Notes under the pieces: model-generated
What the model was told of the DNA's origin: nothing
What the model saw: the letters and a program-made list of their open reading frames with translations, nothing else
The model's database searches: none
Translations under genes and position numbers: made by a program
DNA from: a virus
Length of the DNA stretch: 24,961 nt
Reading direction: 5' to 3' (one strand)
Virus record (IMG/VR): IMGVR_UViG_3300025647_004826
Coordinates: 1-24,961 of that record
Shown here: piece by piece, positions 1-10,243 of the stretch
How positions within the stretch are numbered: the first letter of the stretch is position 1
Layout: every line of letters begins with the position of its first letter

Positions 1-1440
1 AGAGAACTTAAACGCATAACCATACCCAGGCTCAAGAACTGACATATCAAAGTCGAAATAAGAACCTGAAATATCATAAGATAAAACAGTATGCGCGTCA
101 GAACCAGTTCCGTATTCAATAGCCTCATATGCGTCCAAAAGTCGATAAACTCTGTACGAAGCGCTTTGAATAATCGTGGAAGGAGGGTCTGTTCTTGACA
201 CAGTATAAATACTTGGACTCCAGTTTTTATTGCGAACATAAAGGTTGAAACGTGGAGCTTCTGAAGTATTGTATTTGCTCTTCAAGTTTGTGATATTTAT
301 GTAATAAGAAAGTTTTGTTGCTGTCTGGGAAGCATACTGAACTACTGGCTTGATTGTGCCTGTAAAATATTGTGTTGAGCCTGAATACCAAACATCAAAT
401 AAAGTTGTTATTGGTGTTGAAGCAGCAGTAATGCTGACAGAACAAGAGTAAATACCAGTCGAAACATACCCGCCAGTAGCAGGAGTGCTAACTGATTGAT
501 TCAAGGCGGAACCAGAAGGTCCGCTATTGTTAGCAGAACCAGAATAAAGATCAACGTAAATAGCACCCGTGCCAATATCTGGAATATTGCGTAGCCTACC
601 GCGAACATAATTGTATAAATATAATGTGTTTAAGTTGTCCTCTGCTGGTGCGAGAGAAGAACTGTAATAAAAGTTACCCCTATCATCACGAGTAGAAGAA
701 TCCCAACGAGCCTCAATAATCGGTCTTTTAAAGAAATATTGAGAGCCGCGAGCAAAAAAACGTTTCGTATAATAAGATGTAGTAGCACCACCAGTATTAT
801 GAATAATACCACCATCGTCTAATCCTGTTGAACTTGAGTAATAAGCTTCTTGAGAAGAAGTTAAATGAACACCAACGCCATAGTTTTCTTGCGTTCCATC
901 GATCCAGTTTTCAACTAGTGATGTAATATCAACTTCAAGATCTTCTAATCCAGTTTCAAAACTTTGAGAAAATAAATAACCTGAACCTGTTAGGTAATCT
1001 CCACCCACGTTAGTCCAAGCAGCAGTATTGGAAGCAGACATCCAATTGGAGCCCTCGTTTCCTTTGGTATCATCTTGGTAAGTTTCCAAATCTAATCCGA
1101 CGCCTTCTTGCCAAGATTGAGAAACAGCCGAAACTAAAAGCGTAAAACTTTCTGGAACTGTTTTGGAGTGCTGCGCGTTATAAAGCTTAAGATAAAAAGA
1201 CACAGAACCAGATGCCGGAATCGTTCCTGCTGTCCTATCAGTTGAAATACTGGAAACAGGAAACTTAACTAAGATTCTAGAAAGTTCTTGCGAACCGCTT
1301 GCTTCCCTACCGTAAATTGAATAAACTTCCATTACGTCAGCATAGCCAGCGTTAGAGCCAGTAGCTCTTAACTTAAATCCTGGTTTAAAAGTATTTACTA
1401 TCGTGTTATCGGCATCTGCTTTATATCTTTTAAAAGCCAT
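1..1440 (-). CDS. Large virion structural protein with DNRLRE-like N-terminal domain (3' end outside window)
   Basis: The reading frame is open from the ATG at 1440 to the window edge, giving 480 residues with no stop, so the C-terminus is missing. The start is fixed by a TAATG overlap with the stop of the upstream gp6-like gene. The visible protein is rich in Ser, Thr, Gly, Tyr and Asn, and has no signal peptide or membrane helix, as in beta-rich phage fibre or baseplate proteins. Residues ~30-200 follow a pattern known from DNRLRE-type jelly-roll domains: a RILVKFPV strand, then SWQEGVG, then GSNWMSAS, then a strand ending in VENWIDG and NYGVGVHL. Its place directly after the wedge genes suggests a baseplate-peripheral or fibre-attachment role, possibly binding carbohydrate. 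That it is structural is likely; the exact role is not known. Confidence 0.7.
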   Translation of the reverse strand, partial: MAFKRYKADADNTIVNTFKPGFKLRATGSNAGYADVMEVYSIYGREASGSQELSRILVKFPVSSISTDRTAGTIPASGSVSFYLKLYNAQHSKTVPESFTLLVSAVSQSWQEGVGLDLETYQDDTKGNEGSNWMSASNTAAWTNVGGDYLTGSGYLFSQSFETGLEDLEVDITSLVENWIDGTQENYGVGVHLTSSQEAYYSSSTGLDDGGIIHNTGGATTSYYTKRFFARGSQYFFKRPIIEARWDSSTRDDRGNFYYSSSLAPAEDNLNTLYLYNYVRGRLRNIPDIGTGAIYVDLYSGSANNSGPSGSALNQSVSTPATGGYVSTGIYSCSVSITAASTPITTLFDVWYSGSTQYFTGTIKPVVQYASQTATKLSYYINITNLKSKYNTSEAPRFNLYVRNKNWSPSIYTVSRTDPPSTIIQSASYRVYRLLDAYEAIEYGTGSDAHTVLSYDISGSYFDFDMSVLEPGYGYAFKFS

Positions 1441-3236
1441 TATCTAACTTTTCCTTTGATATCAACTTCTGAAAATTTAATTTCTGCAACAGCATTCTTT
1501 GGAATTATTAGCTGTGTGCCGTCAGGCGATAGGTTTTTGTTGATGTTAAAATCGACATTTGAGTAATTTCCGCCTTTCTTATTAATTAGTTTAACAGAAG
1601 AAACATCAAGCACTCCTGATACCTTATTTAGCTCATTATAAATATCAGCTATGTTAACAGGTTCTCCAATATAATACTGTGTTTTAAATTTATTTCTTAA
1701 CTGTGTCACACAAGCTTCCAGTAAATCAAACTTATCAACATTAGCCTTTGGTTTAACAATAAAATCAATACCAAAGTTAATAATGTAAGTATCTAAAATG
1801 TCGATTGTATCTGAAAGCATTCTATACTGGTTTAACCAAGTTTTTAAATTATTTTTAATTGTTATATTTGATGTCGTTAGTTTTCCAAAGCGGTCTTCCG
1901 AAATAACGTACATGTTTAAGTTTCTTTTTCTCGCACTTGGATCTCTTTGAACAGAGCAGCGTTTGATGGATCCAAACTTTGCTGGCATTCTATAAGCAAG
2001 ATTCTCGTAGTCTGCTTGAGTTACCGCACGGTTCTGTGTTGGGAAAGTATCGTAAATTCTTCTTTTAATCTCTGATGTAGTTGCATTGGTGACATTACCA
2101 ACGATTGGCTCTTCATTACTAACTTCAATAGAGTTTCTAATTGTTGTTAAAACTGAAGAATCTAGGTTTTGTGGATTTGCAAACTCCAAGTTTGCAGAAC
2201 TAACGGCATTCAAAGATCCAACAGCTATGTTTGAGTTAACGGGTTGAATGACTCTATAAGACACATTTAGCGTTGTATTGGTTGGCACTACACCAAAGCT
2301 ATCATTTTCAGATAATCTTGAAGGATCGAACGTTGTACTTGATATATATTCTTTTCCAAACAAACTCATAGCAACATTTGATGGATCAGCAATAACATCA
2401 GTCTGCCCTTCTTTGCCGCTACCAAACTGTAAAATTGTTCTGTTGCGCAATCTTTCAACCACGAACTTGCGAGAAACAAGGAAAGGCTTAAGAATAGAAG
2501 GAACATTATCATTTCTGAAATTATTGTTTGTTGCTTCTTTGAAAATCATGTCTTGAGACAAATAATCAACTTCATAGTATTCATTACCTTGCGAATCTCT
2601 TACAGAGATAATTTCTGCTATGTTGTTATCGCCAATACTAACTGCTTTAAATCTCTCATACGCGCCGACTTCAACTTGTGTGCGACTAAAAAATCCAGAA
2701 ACAACATTACCATAAGCTTTAATTGCATAATAAGTCGGAGCACCAGTTGTTGTATCCGTTCTCGCAACAACGATTGGGTTTTCTGGAGATCCAAAATCTA
2801 CGTTCTCTGTGAGCACAAAGTTAATACCAGTATCTGAAGTAAAGCGCGAGCCTCGTTTTATTGTTGGAATGTAACTTGAATCTGGTCCGATACCTGTTGA
2901 GCTAGCTGGCACAAGCACATAAATTGCCACCTTACCATATGTTGATGGTCTTCCAGTATATTTATAGCCAAGAGTGCGACCATGACGGATAACATTATCG
3001 TATTGGTAAGCGGTATCTAAAAATGCCTCGTTAACGTTATAATCAAGATAAAAAGACATCTGGTCACCGATGTAAGCAACAGCGTCCACCATCATCGCAC
3101 CGAAAGAACCTTGACTGAAATCTTGAAAGCTATCAGGATAAAGACGTTCTGCAATACCTAACAAGTCTCTTCTGATGCCTTCAAATTCTCTATTCGTATA
3201 ATTGATAGGCACTATCTTTTTTTGTTCATCTGACAT
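1440..3236 (-). CDS. gp6: Baseplate wedge protein, T4 gp6-like (baseplate J family)
   Basis: This 598-residue protein is close in size to T4 gp6 (660). T4 gp6 forms the ring that links the wedges around the baseplate hub. The N-terminus has the usual pattern of these proteins: NYTNREFEGIR, then FSQGSFGAMMVDAVAYIGD and SFYLDY (residues ~12-67), followed by AFLDTAYQYDNVIRHGRTLGY. A later segment around residues 395-430 (RAVTQADYENLAYRMP, then KFGSIKRCSVQRD) matches the conserved core of baseplate J proteins. It lies 12 bases downstream of the gp25-like gene, its natural wedge partner, and its stop overlaps the start of the next gene as TAATG. No key part looks missing. The assignment is secure at family level. 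Confidence 0.93.
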   Translation of the reverse strand: MSDEQKKIVPINYTNREFEGIRRDLLGIAERLYPDSFQDFSQGSFGAMMVDAVAYIGDQMSFYLDYNVNEAFLDTAYQYDNVIRHGRTLGYKYTGRPSTYGKVAIYVLVPASSTGIGPDSSYIPTIKRGSRFTSDTGINFVLTENVDFGSPENPIVVARTDTTTGAPTYYAIKAYGNVVSGFFSRTQVEVGAYERFKAVSIGDNNIAEIISVRDSQGNEYYEVDYLSQDMIFKEATNNNFRNDNVPSILKPFLVSRKFVVERLRNRTILQFGSGKEGQTDVIADPSNVAMSLFGKEYISSTTFDPSRLSENDSFGVVPTNTTLNVSYRVIQPVNSNIAVGSLNAVSSANLEFANPQNLDSSVLTTIRNSIEVSNEEPIVGNVTNATTSEIKRRIYDTFPTQNRAVTQADYENLAYRMPAKFGSIKRCSVQRDPSARKRNLNMYVISEDRFGKLTTSNITIKNNLKTWLNQYRMLSDTIDILDTYIINFGIDFIVKPKANVDKFDLLEACVTQLRNKFKTQYYIGEPVNIADIYNELNKVSGVLDVSSVKLINKKGGNYSNVDFNINKNLSPDGTQLIIPKNAVAEIKFSEVDIKGKVR

Positions 3237-3248
3237 TTAAAGTCCTCT

Positions 3249-3626
3249 CTATAAACCAGAAATCGTAAATTCTAAAATATTACGTATGTTCAAGCCAGTA
3301 TAACTATAACTAATTCTAATTCCAAGTTGACCTTGATCGATATTAACTGTATTAAAACCAATATCATTTATGGTCAAACCTCTCATGTAAACGGAAGCTT
3401 GTTCTCTTATTTTACTATCGATTCTTGCATAAACAGTTTGATCGAAGTTTTCAAATAAAAACTGTCTCATTCCCACGCCATAATTAGGATCCATTACTCT
3501 TTCACCTGGGTTTGTAAGAAGCAACATTTTTAAATTTTGTTTTATAAGTTGATTGAAGTTCTTAATGTTGGCAAAGCCATCAGCAGAATTTCTAATAAGT
3601 GGCAAACTAGGAGCTAATCCAGACAT
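3249..3626 (-). CDS. gp25: Baseplate wedge protein, T4 gp25-like (GPW/gp25 family)
   Basis: This 125-residue protein matches the gp25 family in length (T4 gp25 is 132). The family is a small wedge component that contacts the gp6 ring and the sheath initiator. The diagnostic core is visible at residues ~27-60: the NLKMLLLTNPGERVMDP segment, then YGVGMRQFLFE, the typical gp25 strand-helix pattern. The C-terminus (GQLGIRISYSYT, then a short beta strand) also fits. The ATG at 3626 follows GAGGG at a usable distance. The gene lies 44 bases after the giant upstream gene, one of the larger gaps in the window, and is followed closely by gp6. The family assignment is secure. Confidence 0.93.
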   Translation of the reverse strand: MSGLAPSLPLIRNSADGFANIKNFNQLIKQNLKMLLLTNPGERVMDPNYGVGMRQFLFENFDQTVYARIDSKIREQASVYMRGLTINDIGFNTVNIDQGQLGIRISYSYTGLNIRNILEFTISGL

Positions 3627-3670
3627 ATAATGTTTCCCTCATCAACTATAAATACAACCTCGTTTGCTTT

Positions 3671-6600
3671 TTAGTCGCAAAGATTTCCATTAGCATCAAA
3701 TGGATTAGTTCTTAATTTACGACGCTTCCACCACGGCAACAGTCTTTTGCCAGGAGCAGGGCGTAAAGCTTCTCTTAGTTTTTTAAACTCTATTTGTGCT
3801 GGCGAGCTTTGGTTTCCAAACTCTGCGTTATCAAAGTCGCGAGAATTGTAATAATTTTTGAACAGCTTTTTGATTCTATAAGTTGAATTCTTAAGCAATT
3901 CTTGATCCCAATTATCCCACTCAAGAACCCCTACCCCGCCAAACAACCCAGGGGCTCGATCTTTATAAGACGCCCATGCACCATCGGGAGCAGTTGCTTC
4001 GTATTCCGTTATATTTCCAAATATATCTTGAGTTTGTGTTGGCTCTCCAAATTTTTCAATTTCAATTCCATTAACTTCTGTCGTTGTTATTTGAACCCCC
4101 GGCTTTCCACCAAAATCAAAGTCTAATGATCGTTTAAATGTTTGACCTTTTTCAACGGTTACCTCGCCAATAGAAGGCAGCATTGCCACATCGTTGTAAA
4201 TGGCAGCTATTGCCACAAGCTTATTGAAACCAAAAACATACTGACTAGCAAGAATATAATCTTTATCTTTCTTTAAATGGTTTATTAAACAAAGTAAATT
4301 TAAACTATCGCCAGTTAGATTTTTGAAATCAGATAACGGAAGATCAAGTGCATCAATTTCAACAGAAGTTATTTCTCTGTAAATACCATTATAATACGTC
4401 CCAAAAGCTAAACCGTATCTAACTCCAAGCTTACCTTTGATACCAACAGCATTTCCACTTTCGTCCTCTATTAACCTCATGTCGCCAGGATAAACTTCGG
4501 AGATTAATAAATCAAGATTTTCATTTGAAGTTATTTCTGATGAAGCTTCTGTTGGGCTATACCTCTCTCCATTGATTGAAATATATTTTTGTAATGCGAA
4601 AGGCTGTGCCTGATCGTAACTAAATCCGCTACCGTACTCTGGAACGTCACCAACTTTAACTTCTACAATATTCGCAAATGGAGTTAATATATCTTGTGAT
4701 GCTTCTTCGTCATGATATTCCCCAGCCATGTAAATTGGAAGACCAGTCGTTGAATCGATGTGAACATGATAATAGCCAATATATTCTTGTCCAACTGTTC
4801 TAGTTCCTTCATTTGATTCTGAAACAGTTAGTTGTGCTCCGTTTGTGTAATAAGGCTCCTCAACTTCCTCGTTTTCTTCGTAAGGAATCGTTGGCAAGTC
4901 TCCATTAGTCGCGGAGTAAGTCCCATCAACATTTAATGATTCGTTAAGTGTTAGTGTCGAACCTTGACACATTTTTTCAAAAATATAATAATCTAAATCA
5001 AGGATGTCTGGCTCAAGATTAATACGTTTTAAATTAACCATAAAGTTCTTGCCCATCTCATTTAATTGCTGGACAACGAAATCTGTTAATATTAGTTTTG
5101 CATCTTCTTCTGTGTCCCTAACAGCTTCAAGATTTTTCTTTTGTCTGTAATTTTTAAGGTTAGTTAAGCGGTTAATTTCACCAATCTCAACTGCTTCTTT
5201 TCTTTCTTCTTTGTAGGGATACTCGTACTCTTCTTGGAGGTCGTTTAACCTAAAGAGCGCATCTAAAACTTCAGGTGGAGCTTCGATTTTTCCAATATCT
5301 ACAAGATAAGCATAAGTCTGAACTGACTGCTCTAAGAAAGAATACCAGAATTCATCGTCGCTGAAAAGGTTGAAGATCTCCCACGGAGGGTTTTTAACAT
5401 CTCTAAATGACTTTTCCATGTTCTCAACAATAAAAGAAGCATAAACAGAGCTAAATATCTGCGGGAACTTTGGAGCAAAACGAGAAAATGTTGGGAGAGT
5501 CTTAATCATGCTCGCGCTAATAAAGATGCGTGTTGCTGCCATAATAAGCCCTTGCATACTGGCTTTGGCAGCACGAGTCATAACTCTGTTATACGGAAGC
5601 TCAACTATGCAATCTTCGTCGTATTTTAATCGCTCATCTTCTGGGATGTTGGGATAAATTTCGTCTATCATATCTTGAATAGATTCAAAATTAACAACAT
5701 CTGCAATTTGTGGCTTGCACGCACTTAACTCAGGAAAGAATACATCCACCACACCCATCCAACCTTCAGGCGTTTGTGGCTTGATGTATAGTGGTGGACT
5801 AACATAATTTCCACCGTACTTTGCAGGATCAAGATAAAAGATTCTAGTTTTATCTGGCGTTTCAGCAATATCATTTTTGTATTGATCATAGCTGATACCC
5901 AAGATCATGTCTCTATTTGAATATCCAGTATCAGCATACGGAACCCATTCACCGTCTTGGTTGATACCATATGCCGTATCTTCTTCTGTTAAGTTCTCAA
6001 ACTGCGCACCATAATTCCAAGCACTTTGGTCGCTTTCATAATCCGAGATTGTAGTAAAAACAGTTTTTGAGAATTGTTTTATTACTTGCGCACGTAGTTT
6101 ATTGACATCTGAAATTGTAATAGAATCATCGTTTTTCATTTCCAGCATTTCTTTGAATAAAGTTGATTGAGGCGGGCTTGCTGGCTTGTCGCCGCCGAAC
6201 TGACCTATAAAACTTGGGTAGTTATCATTTAAATATAACTCCATACTATCGCCATTAGGAGCAATTCTCGTTAAAGTATTATCAACGCCAATAAATTCGT
6301 ATTTTAAATCTGTGATAATTGAAGGATCTTTCTTCTCGGCTGTTGAAGTTGCTGCATCTGAGCTTATTTCGTCGCCTTCTCCTTCAAATACTGGAGGAAT
6401 AAAATCACTATTAATTTCGTTTACTTTTGCATTTTGGTTGTTGTAGTCGTAAATTCTAATGCGTACATTATCGCTAAAGATGTTTTCTACAGATCCAGAT
6501 TCATTTAAAGCTAAATCCCCAAAGAAGCTTTGAAGCTCGAAGCCCCAACTAAAATCTGATTCATCAGTAGCTTTTAATCCTTTTGCATTATCATAATAAG

Positions 6601-9600
6601 TAAAAGATAAATCAGGTTCAGCTTTTCTTGGTAAATAAGTAAACTGAACTTCTTCTATTTTACCATCAGATTCTATTGGCTGAACATCTACATTATATCC
6701 AAGGTCAGGTATACCAAGAAGATCGACACTTCCAAATATACCATCCATGCCAAGTTCCTTCAGTGATAAAGACCATTGCTCTTCTTCTGAAACTTCGTTG
6801 TTTATATTTGTTGTGATTGAACTCCCTATGTTATTCATTTCTTCTTGAAGATACGCAGCAACTTTTGTTGGGAAAGCTCCTCTTTGGAAATCAGCAATAA
6901 ACGGAGTAAGTGCAAGACCAAGGAGCGGATTTGTTAAAAAGATTGCAGCCATTTGAGCATCAGTAGGTGAAAATGTTCCGTACCCATCAACGTAATTTGG
7001 TCTTAAAATTGCTCTTCTTGTATGCGCGGTAAGGGGAATGCCCATAGTGTCAGACAACATCATGTTGATTAAACCCCAATTATCTTCACCAGGACCGTTG
7101 CCAATCATGTCTTTTGAATAATCAACTTGTAACTGTTCAAAATCTCCACCAATCGCGAACGTTGTTGATTGTGATGCAACTTCGGACTCGTAAGGAATAA
7201 TGCCGTTATTACAACCAGGATCTGAAACTAACGGCGGCATTTGCTGCTGTAAATAACAAGCAATACCATCAGGCTTTGAAATACAATCCAAAACATTTGC
7301 AAAATCACCTAAATCCTCAAGACCTCTTGAGTTATCGCACATTTGAGAGATTTGTTCTGGTGATGCTCTGCCTTCTAATATTGAGAATCTTGTTTCACAA
7401 AAGTTTTCCACTAAAGCTGGATCCAAACAGATGCTTGGGTTTGCTGGACTATCATCTAAAATGTTGCCCAAAGATTGACCTAAAGAATCTCTAAAATCGG
7501 CTGGCATAAGCTTGCCCATATTGCCAAAAAAACTTCCAATTGCTTGTCTGTTTGGAATCGTAGATCTATAATCTGGATACTCATATTCAATAAGAGAATC
7601 AATTATTGAAAGAGTTTCGTCTGTTGCTTGCCCGAGGATTAACTGCGTTAACTCTGCTTGTGTTAGTGATGAACTAACATCTTCAGCAAATTGCAAAGTT
7701 TGTTCTGTATTTGCAAGAGCAGCAGAACCAACTCCGAGAGAAGCAACCATATCTATAATTGTATTATCAACGTCTTCGCTTGCTGCATTCTCTCCGCAAA
7801 TAGACTCTCTAATTAAGTTTACTAAATTTTGTCTTCCAGTTGAAAGCTGGGGGCTGTTCGACAAAATATCCCCTGCTAATTCTAGTCTATTACAAGTTGC
7901 GTTTCCAAGTGTTTGGCAAATCTTAACAATTAATTTAATTAAGATCTTCATTATTGTAACTTGAATTGTGCATCGAATAGCTGCGAAAAGGGATGCGGTC
8001 AAATCAAATCTAAGAGGCAACCAAACAAATGGATTTTGAAAATTTGGAAATGTTAGATCATCTATGTTCTCACAAAAAGGTAAATCAATTTCTTTAATAA
8101 AATCAATTATGCTTGGCTCGAAAAGAGGTGGCACTGGACAATCCACCAAAGCAATAATATTTGAAATTAAACGTGCGCCTGGGAATCGATTTAATTCATC
8201 TACTAATTCTAATAAGTTGTTTCCATAGACCTCAAGCATTGCTTGGATATAAGCTTCCAATACGATACTAGAACTCAATTTATTTGCCGCAGATGCCGGA
8301 TCTAGCTGACTAGCAAGTGTTCTTTTTTCTTGTTGCGTTTGTTGGTTACTGGAATTTGCTCCCGTCGTGTCATTTAAGCTTTCTGAACCAGCATCATTAT
8401 CTTCCCACGGAGGTAAAGCAGAAATATTTCCAGCAGCTATTGCATCAGAAATTTCTTGATTTGTTGAGCCTTCTTTAAAAATATCGCCACTTTCTAGCTT
8501 TTGCTTTACAAGGGCGTCTAGTTCTGCTTGTTTGTCTGGGGGCAAGCCTACAAATAAATCTCCAAAATTGGTTATTGACATTCCACGTAGAGCAGATTCA
8601 GTAATTTTAGAAAGTGATTCTTCAAGTGTCAGACCGCTCATCAAACAATTAATAACATCAATTAGCGCATCATAAAGACCACATAATTTAATATCGTCTA
8701 ACCCAAGCTCCCACAATTGATTAATGTCAAAATCGGTACTACTGCCAGTTGAACCGCCAGCAAAACAAGAAATAAAATTAATTTTGTCTAACGAACTAGA
8801 TCCTCCAATAAGAATCGTGTCACATAAATTTAAAAATGGTTGTTTGCCTTGTTCAAGCTCGGCGTAAGCTTGCTCTAAAGCCATCGCTTTCATATTTTGT
8901 TCAGCTTCGTCAAGATTTCCAACAGCCACAAGGGTTCTAACTTCTAACGAAAAATCTAGGTCGGCTGTAAACCTGTTTTCTCTTTTTGCTTCGCTTACAG
9001 ACTTACACAGCGATTCGTGGAACTTATAAGCAATAGCATCACCAATACCAAATACATCATCTAAAATATCTTGACCGAGTTGCTTTCCTTCTTCTGCAAG
9101 CGCACTTGCAATACAACTTCCGGCAGACAAATTAGCTGTTAAGTTATCGCCACCAGCGGAATAGACTTCTGGAAATGTATGTTTAATAACAAAATCAAGC
9201 CAAGGTAAGGGCTCTCTTGCTGTTAAGTCAGTTTCCATCTCTTTCATGCGAGAGAAATAATAAACTGCTGTTTGATCTTTCCACGCTTGCTTGCTGTTTA
9301 AATCGTTACACCTTTTCTGTCCCCAAACAATAGGCTTAGAACCACACGCTTCATAAAAAAACTCTATTTTCTTGACAACATACCGACTAAGATTTTGATC
9401 AAAAGTAATAGTAAATGTAGCTTCTGTAACTACATTTCTGCCTTTTAAGAATAGTCCATCTGTGCCTGGGATTGAATAATTGTATTTTGAAAAGAAAGCT
9501 CCAAGGTCGTCTATTAAAGACTTCATGCTTGAGTTGCCAAACCCAAAATCACCATAGTTGCCTAAGTTGAAAACACGATCATCGTCTAAAAATCGAAGAC

Positions 9601-10219
9601 TTTCTTCTTGAGTGAACTGATATGCTTTATAATAGCGGTTATAAAGACTAAGACCTTTACGAATTTTAAGTGCTAAAATGGCGATCTCATCACCAGAATA
9701 GGTAAATTCAATATCTCCAGCTTCTGTTTCTGATTCTTCTTCTGAATCTGATTCTCCAATAGCGTCCAGAACTTCAATTGGGACAGAGTAAAGTAATTTT
9801 AATTTAGAGAATTGTCGTGGATCAAGATAATAATCAGTATACTCAAGATTTTCTTTTATAAAAGAGCGAGTTCCTTCTGTGTCGTTTTTATTGTAAGACA
9901 ACAAAAGAAACTCAATTGCTTGATCAGAATAAGCATCATAAATATTATTTAAAGCGCTTTGAGCTTCACTATCTGACATTCCATCTGTATAGCCAGTATT
10001 TGATTCTGTTGTAGTAATAGTAATTTGGTATTGGCATTCTCGACCATTAAAATACGGCTCGTATTCCGTCAAGTTGTACCAAATAGGAATTATCGCATTT
10101 GGATCTGGAGTGCAAGTGGGACATTCTTTAACGTCTTCTATTCTTACTTCTTCTTTACAAGAATCGTTAAACCCATCACCATCAACATCTTGGAATGGTA
10201 AAAACTTTGATTCAGCCAT
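3671..10219 (-). CDS. Giant virion-associated protein (2182 residues), function unknown
   Basis: This single intact frame encodes roughly 240 kDa and is the largest gene in the window. The start is supported by AAAGGT just upstream of the ATG. Residues 11-19 read DVDGDGFND, a calcium-binding loop of EF-hand or thrombospondin-type-3 form. A Cys-x-x-Cys pair follows at about residue 34, then a DPNAIIPIW segment resembling N-termini of large structural proteins of marine T4-like phages. Much of the protein is acidic and Gln/Ser/Asn-rich. Three stretches are hydrophobic or helical, near residues 740-765, 1090-1115 and 1555-1580. The last ~40 residues are very basic. There is no signal peptide and no recognisable catalytic motif. 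It lies between the hub-like genes and gp25, so a tail or baseplate role is likely, perhaps a tape-like, hub-surrounding or ejected protein. I cannot assign a molecular function. Confidence 0.7.
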   Translation of the reverse strand: MAESKFLPFQDVDGDGFNDSCKEEVRIEDVKECPTCTPDPNAIIPIWYNLTEYEPYFNGRECQYQITITTTESNTGYTDGMSDSEAQSALNNIYDAYSDQAIEFLLLSYNKNDTEGTRSFIKENLEYTDYYLDPRQFSKLKLLYSVPIEVLDAIGESDSEEESETEAGDIEFTYSGDEIAILALKIRKGLSLYNRYYKAYQFTQEESLRFLDDDRVFNLGNYGDFGFGNSSMKSLIDDLGAFFSKYNYSIPGTDGLFLKGRNVVTEATFTITFDQNLSRYVVKKIEFFYEACGSKPIVWGQKRCNDLNSKQAWKDQTAVYYFSRMKEMETDLTAREPLPWLDFVIKHTFPEVYSAGGDNLTANLSAGSCIASALAEEGKQLGQDILDDVFGIGDAIAYKFHESLCKSVSEAKRENRFTADLDFSLEVRTLVAVGNLDEAEQNMKAMALEQAYAELEQGKQPFLNLCDTILIGGSSSLDKINFISCFAGGSTGSSTDFDINQLWELGLDDIKLCGLYDALIDVINCLMSGLTLEESLSKITESALRGMSITNFGDLFVGLPPDKQAELDALVKQKLESGDIFKEGSTNQEISDAIAAGNISALPPWEDNDAGSESLNDTTGANSSNQQTQQEKRTLASQLDPASAANKLSSSIVLEAYIQAMLEVYGNNLLELVDELNRFPGARLISNIIALVDCPVPPLFEPSIIDFIKEIDLPFCENIDDLTFPNFQNPFVWLPLRFDLTASLFAAIRCTIQVTIMKILIKLIVKICQTLGNATCNRLELAGDILSNSPQLSTGRQNLVNLIRESICGENAASEDVDNTIIDMVASLGVGSAALANTEQTLQFAEDVSSSLTQAELTQLILGQATDETLSIIDSLIEYEYPDYRSTIPNRQAIGSFFGNMGKLMPADFRDSLGQSLGNILDDSPANPSICLDPALVENFCETRFSILEGRASPEQISQMCDNSRGLEDLGDFANVLDCISKPDGIACYLQQQMPPLVSDPGCNNGIIPYESEVASQSTTFAIGGDFEQLQVDYSKDMIGNGPGEDNWGLINMMLSDTMGIPLTAHTRRAILRPNYVDGYGTFSPTDAQMAAIFLTNPLLGLALTPFIADFQRGAFPTKVAAYLQEEMNNIGSSITTNINNEVSEEEQWSLSLKELGMDGIFGSVDLLGIPDLGYNVDVQPIESDGKIEEVQFTYLPRKAEPDLSFTYYDNAKGLKATDESDFSWGFELQSFFGDLALNESGSVENIFSDNVRIRIYDYNNQNAKVNEINSDFIPPVFEGEGDEISSDAATSTAEKKDPSIITDLKYEFIGVDNTLTRIAPNGDSMELYLNDNYPSFIGQFGGDKPASPPQSTLFKEMLEMKNDDSITISDVNKLRAQVIKQFSKTVFTTISDYESDQSAWNYGAQFENLTEEDTAYGINQDGEWVPYADTGYSNRDMILGISYDQYKNDIAETPDKTRIFYLDPAKYGGNYVSPPLYIKPQTPEGWMGVVDVFFPELSACKPQIADVVNFESIQDMIDEIYPNIPEDERLKYDEDCIVELPYNRVMTRAAKASMQGLIMAATRIFISASMIKTLPTFSRFAPKFPQIFSSVYASFIVENMEKSFRDVKNPPWEIFNLFSDDEFWYSFLEQSVQTYAYLVDIGKIEAPPEVLDALFRLNDLQEEYEYPYKEERKEAVEIGEINRLTNLKNYRQKKNLEAVRDTEEDAKLILTDFVVQQLNEMGKNFMVNLKRINLEPDILDLDYYIFEKMCQGSTLTLNESLNVDGTYSATNGDLPTIPYEENEEVEEPYYTNGAQLTVSESNEGTRTVGQEYIGYYHVHIDSTTGLPIYMAGEYHDEEASQDILTPFANIVEVKVGDVPEYGSGFSYDQAQPFALQKYISINGERYSPTEASSEITSNENLDLLISEVYPGDMRLIEDESGNAVGIKGKLGVRYGLAFGTYYNGIYREITSVEIDALDLPLSDFKNLTGDSLNLLCLINHLKKDKDYILASQYVFGFNKLVAIAAIYNDVAMLPSIGEVTVEKGQTFKRSLDFDFGGKPGVQITTTEVNGIEIEKFGEPTQTQDIFGNITEYEATAPDGAWASYKDRAPGLFGGVGVLEWDNWDQELLKNSTYRIKKLFKNYYNSRDFDNAEFGNQSSPAQIEFKKLREALRPAPGKRLLPWWKRRKLRTNPFDANGNLCD

Positions 10220-10243
10220 ATAATTTACCTTTGTGTACAGTAG

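Noticed and set aside
3647-3654. Exact TATAAATA, the T4 late promoter box, in the gap before gp25
   Set aside because: It is on the plus strand while all genes here are on the minus strand, and 8-base AT-only matches are expected by chance several times in a window this AT-rich.
7276-7494. Plus-strand open frames such as this one, 2278-2556, 14644-14940 and 23929-24171
   Set aside because: All lie opposite well-supported minus-strand genes, have no ribosome site that I could see, and encode protein sequences without recognisable patterns.
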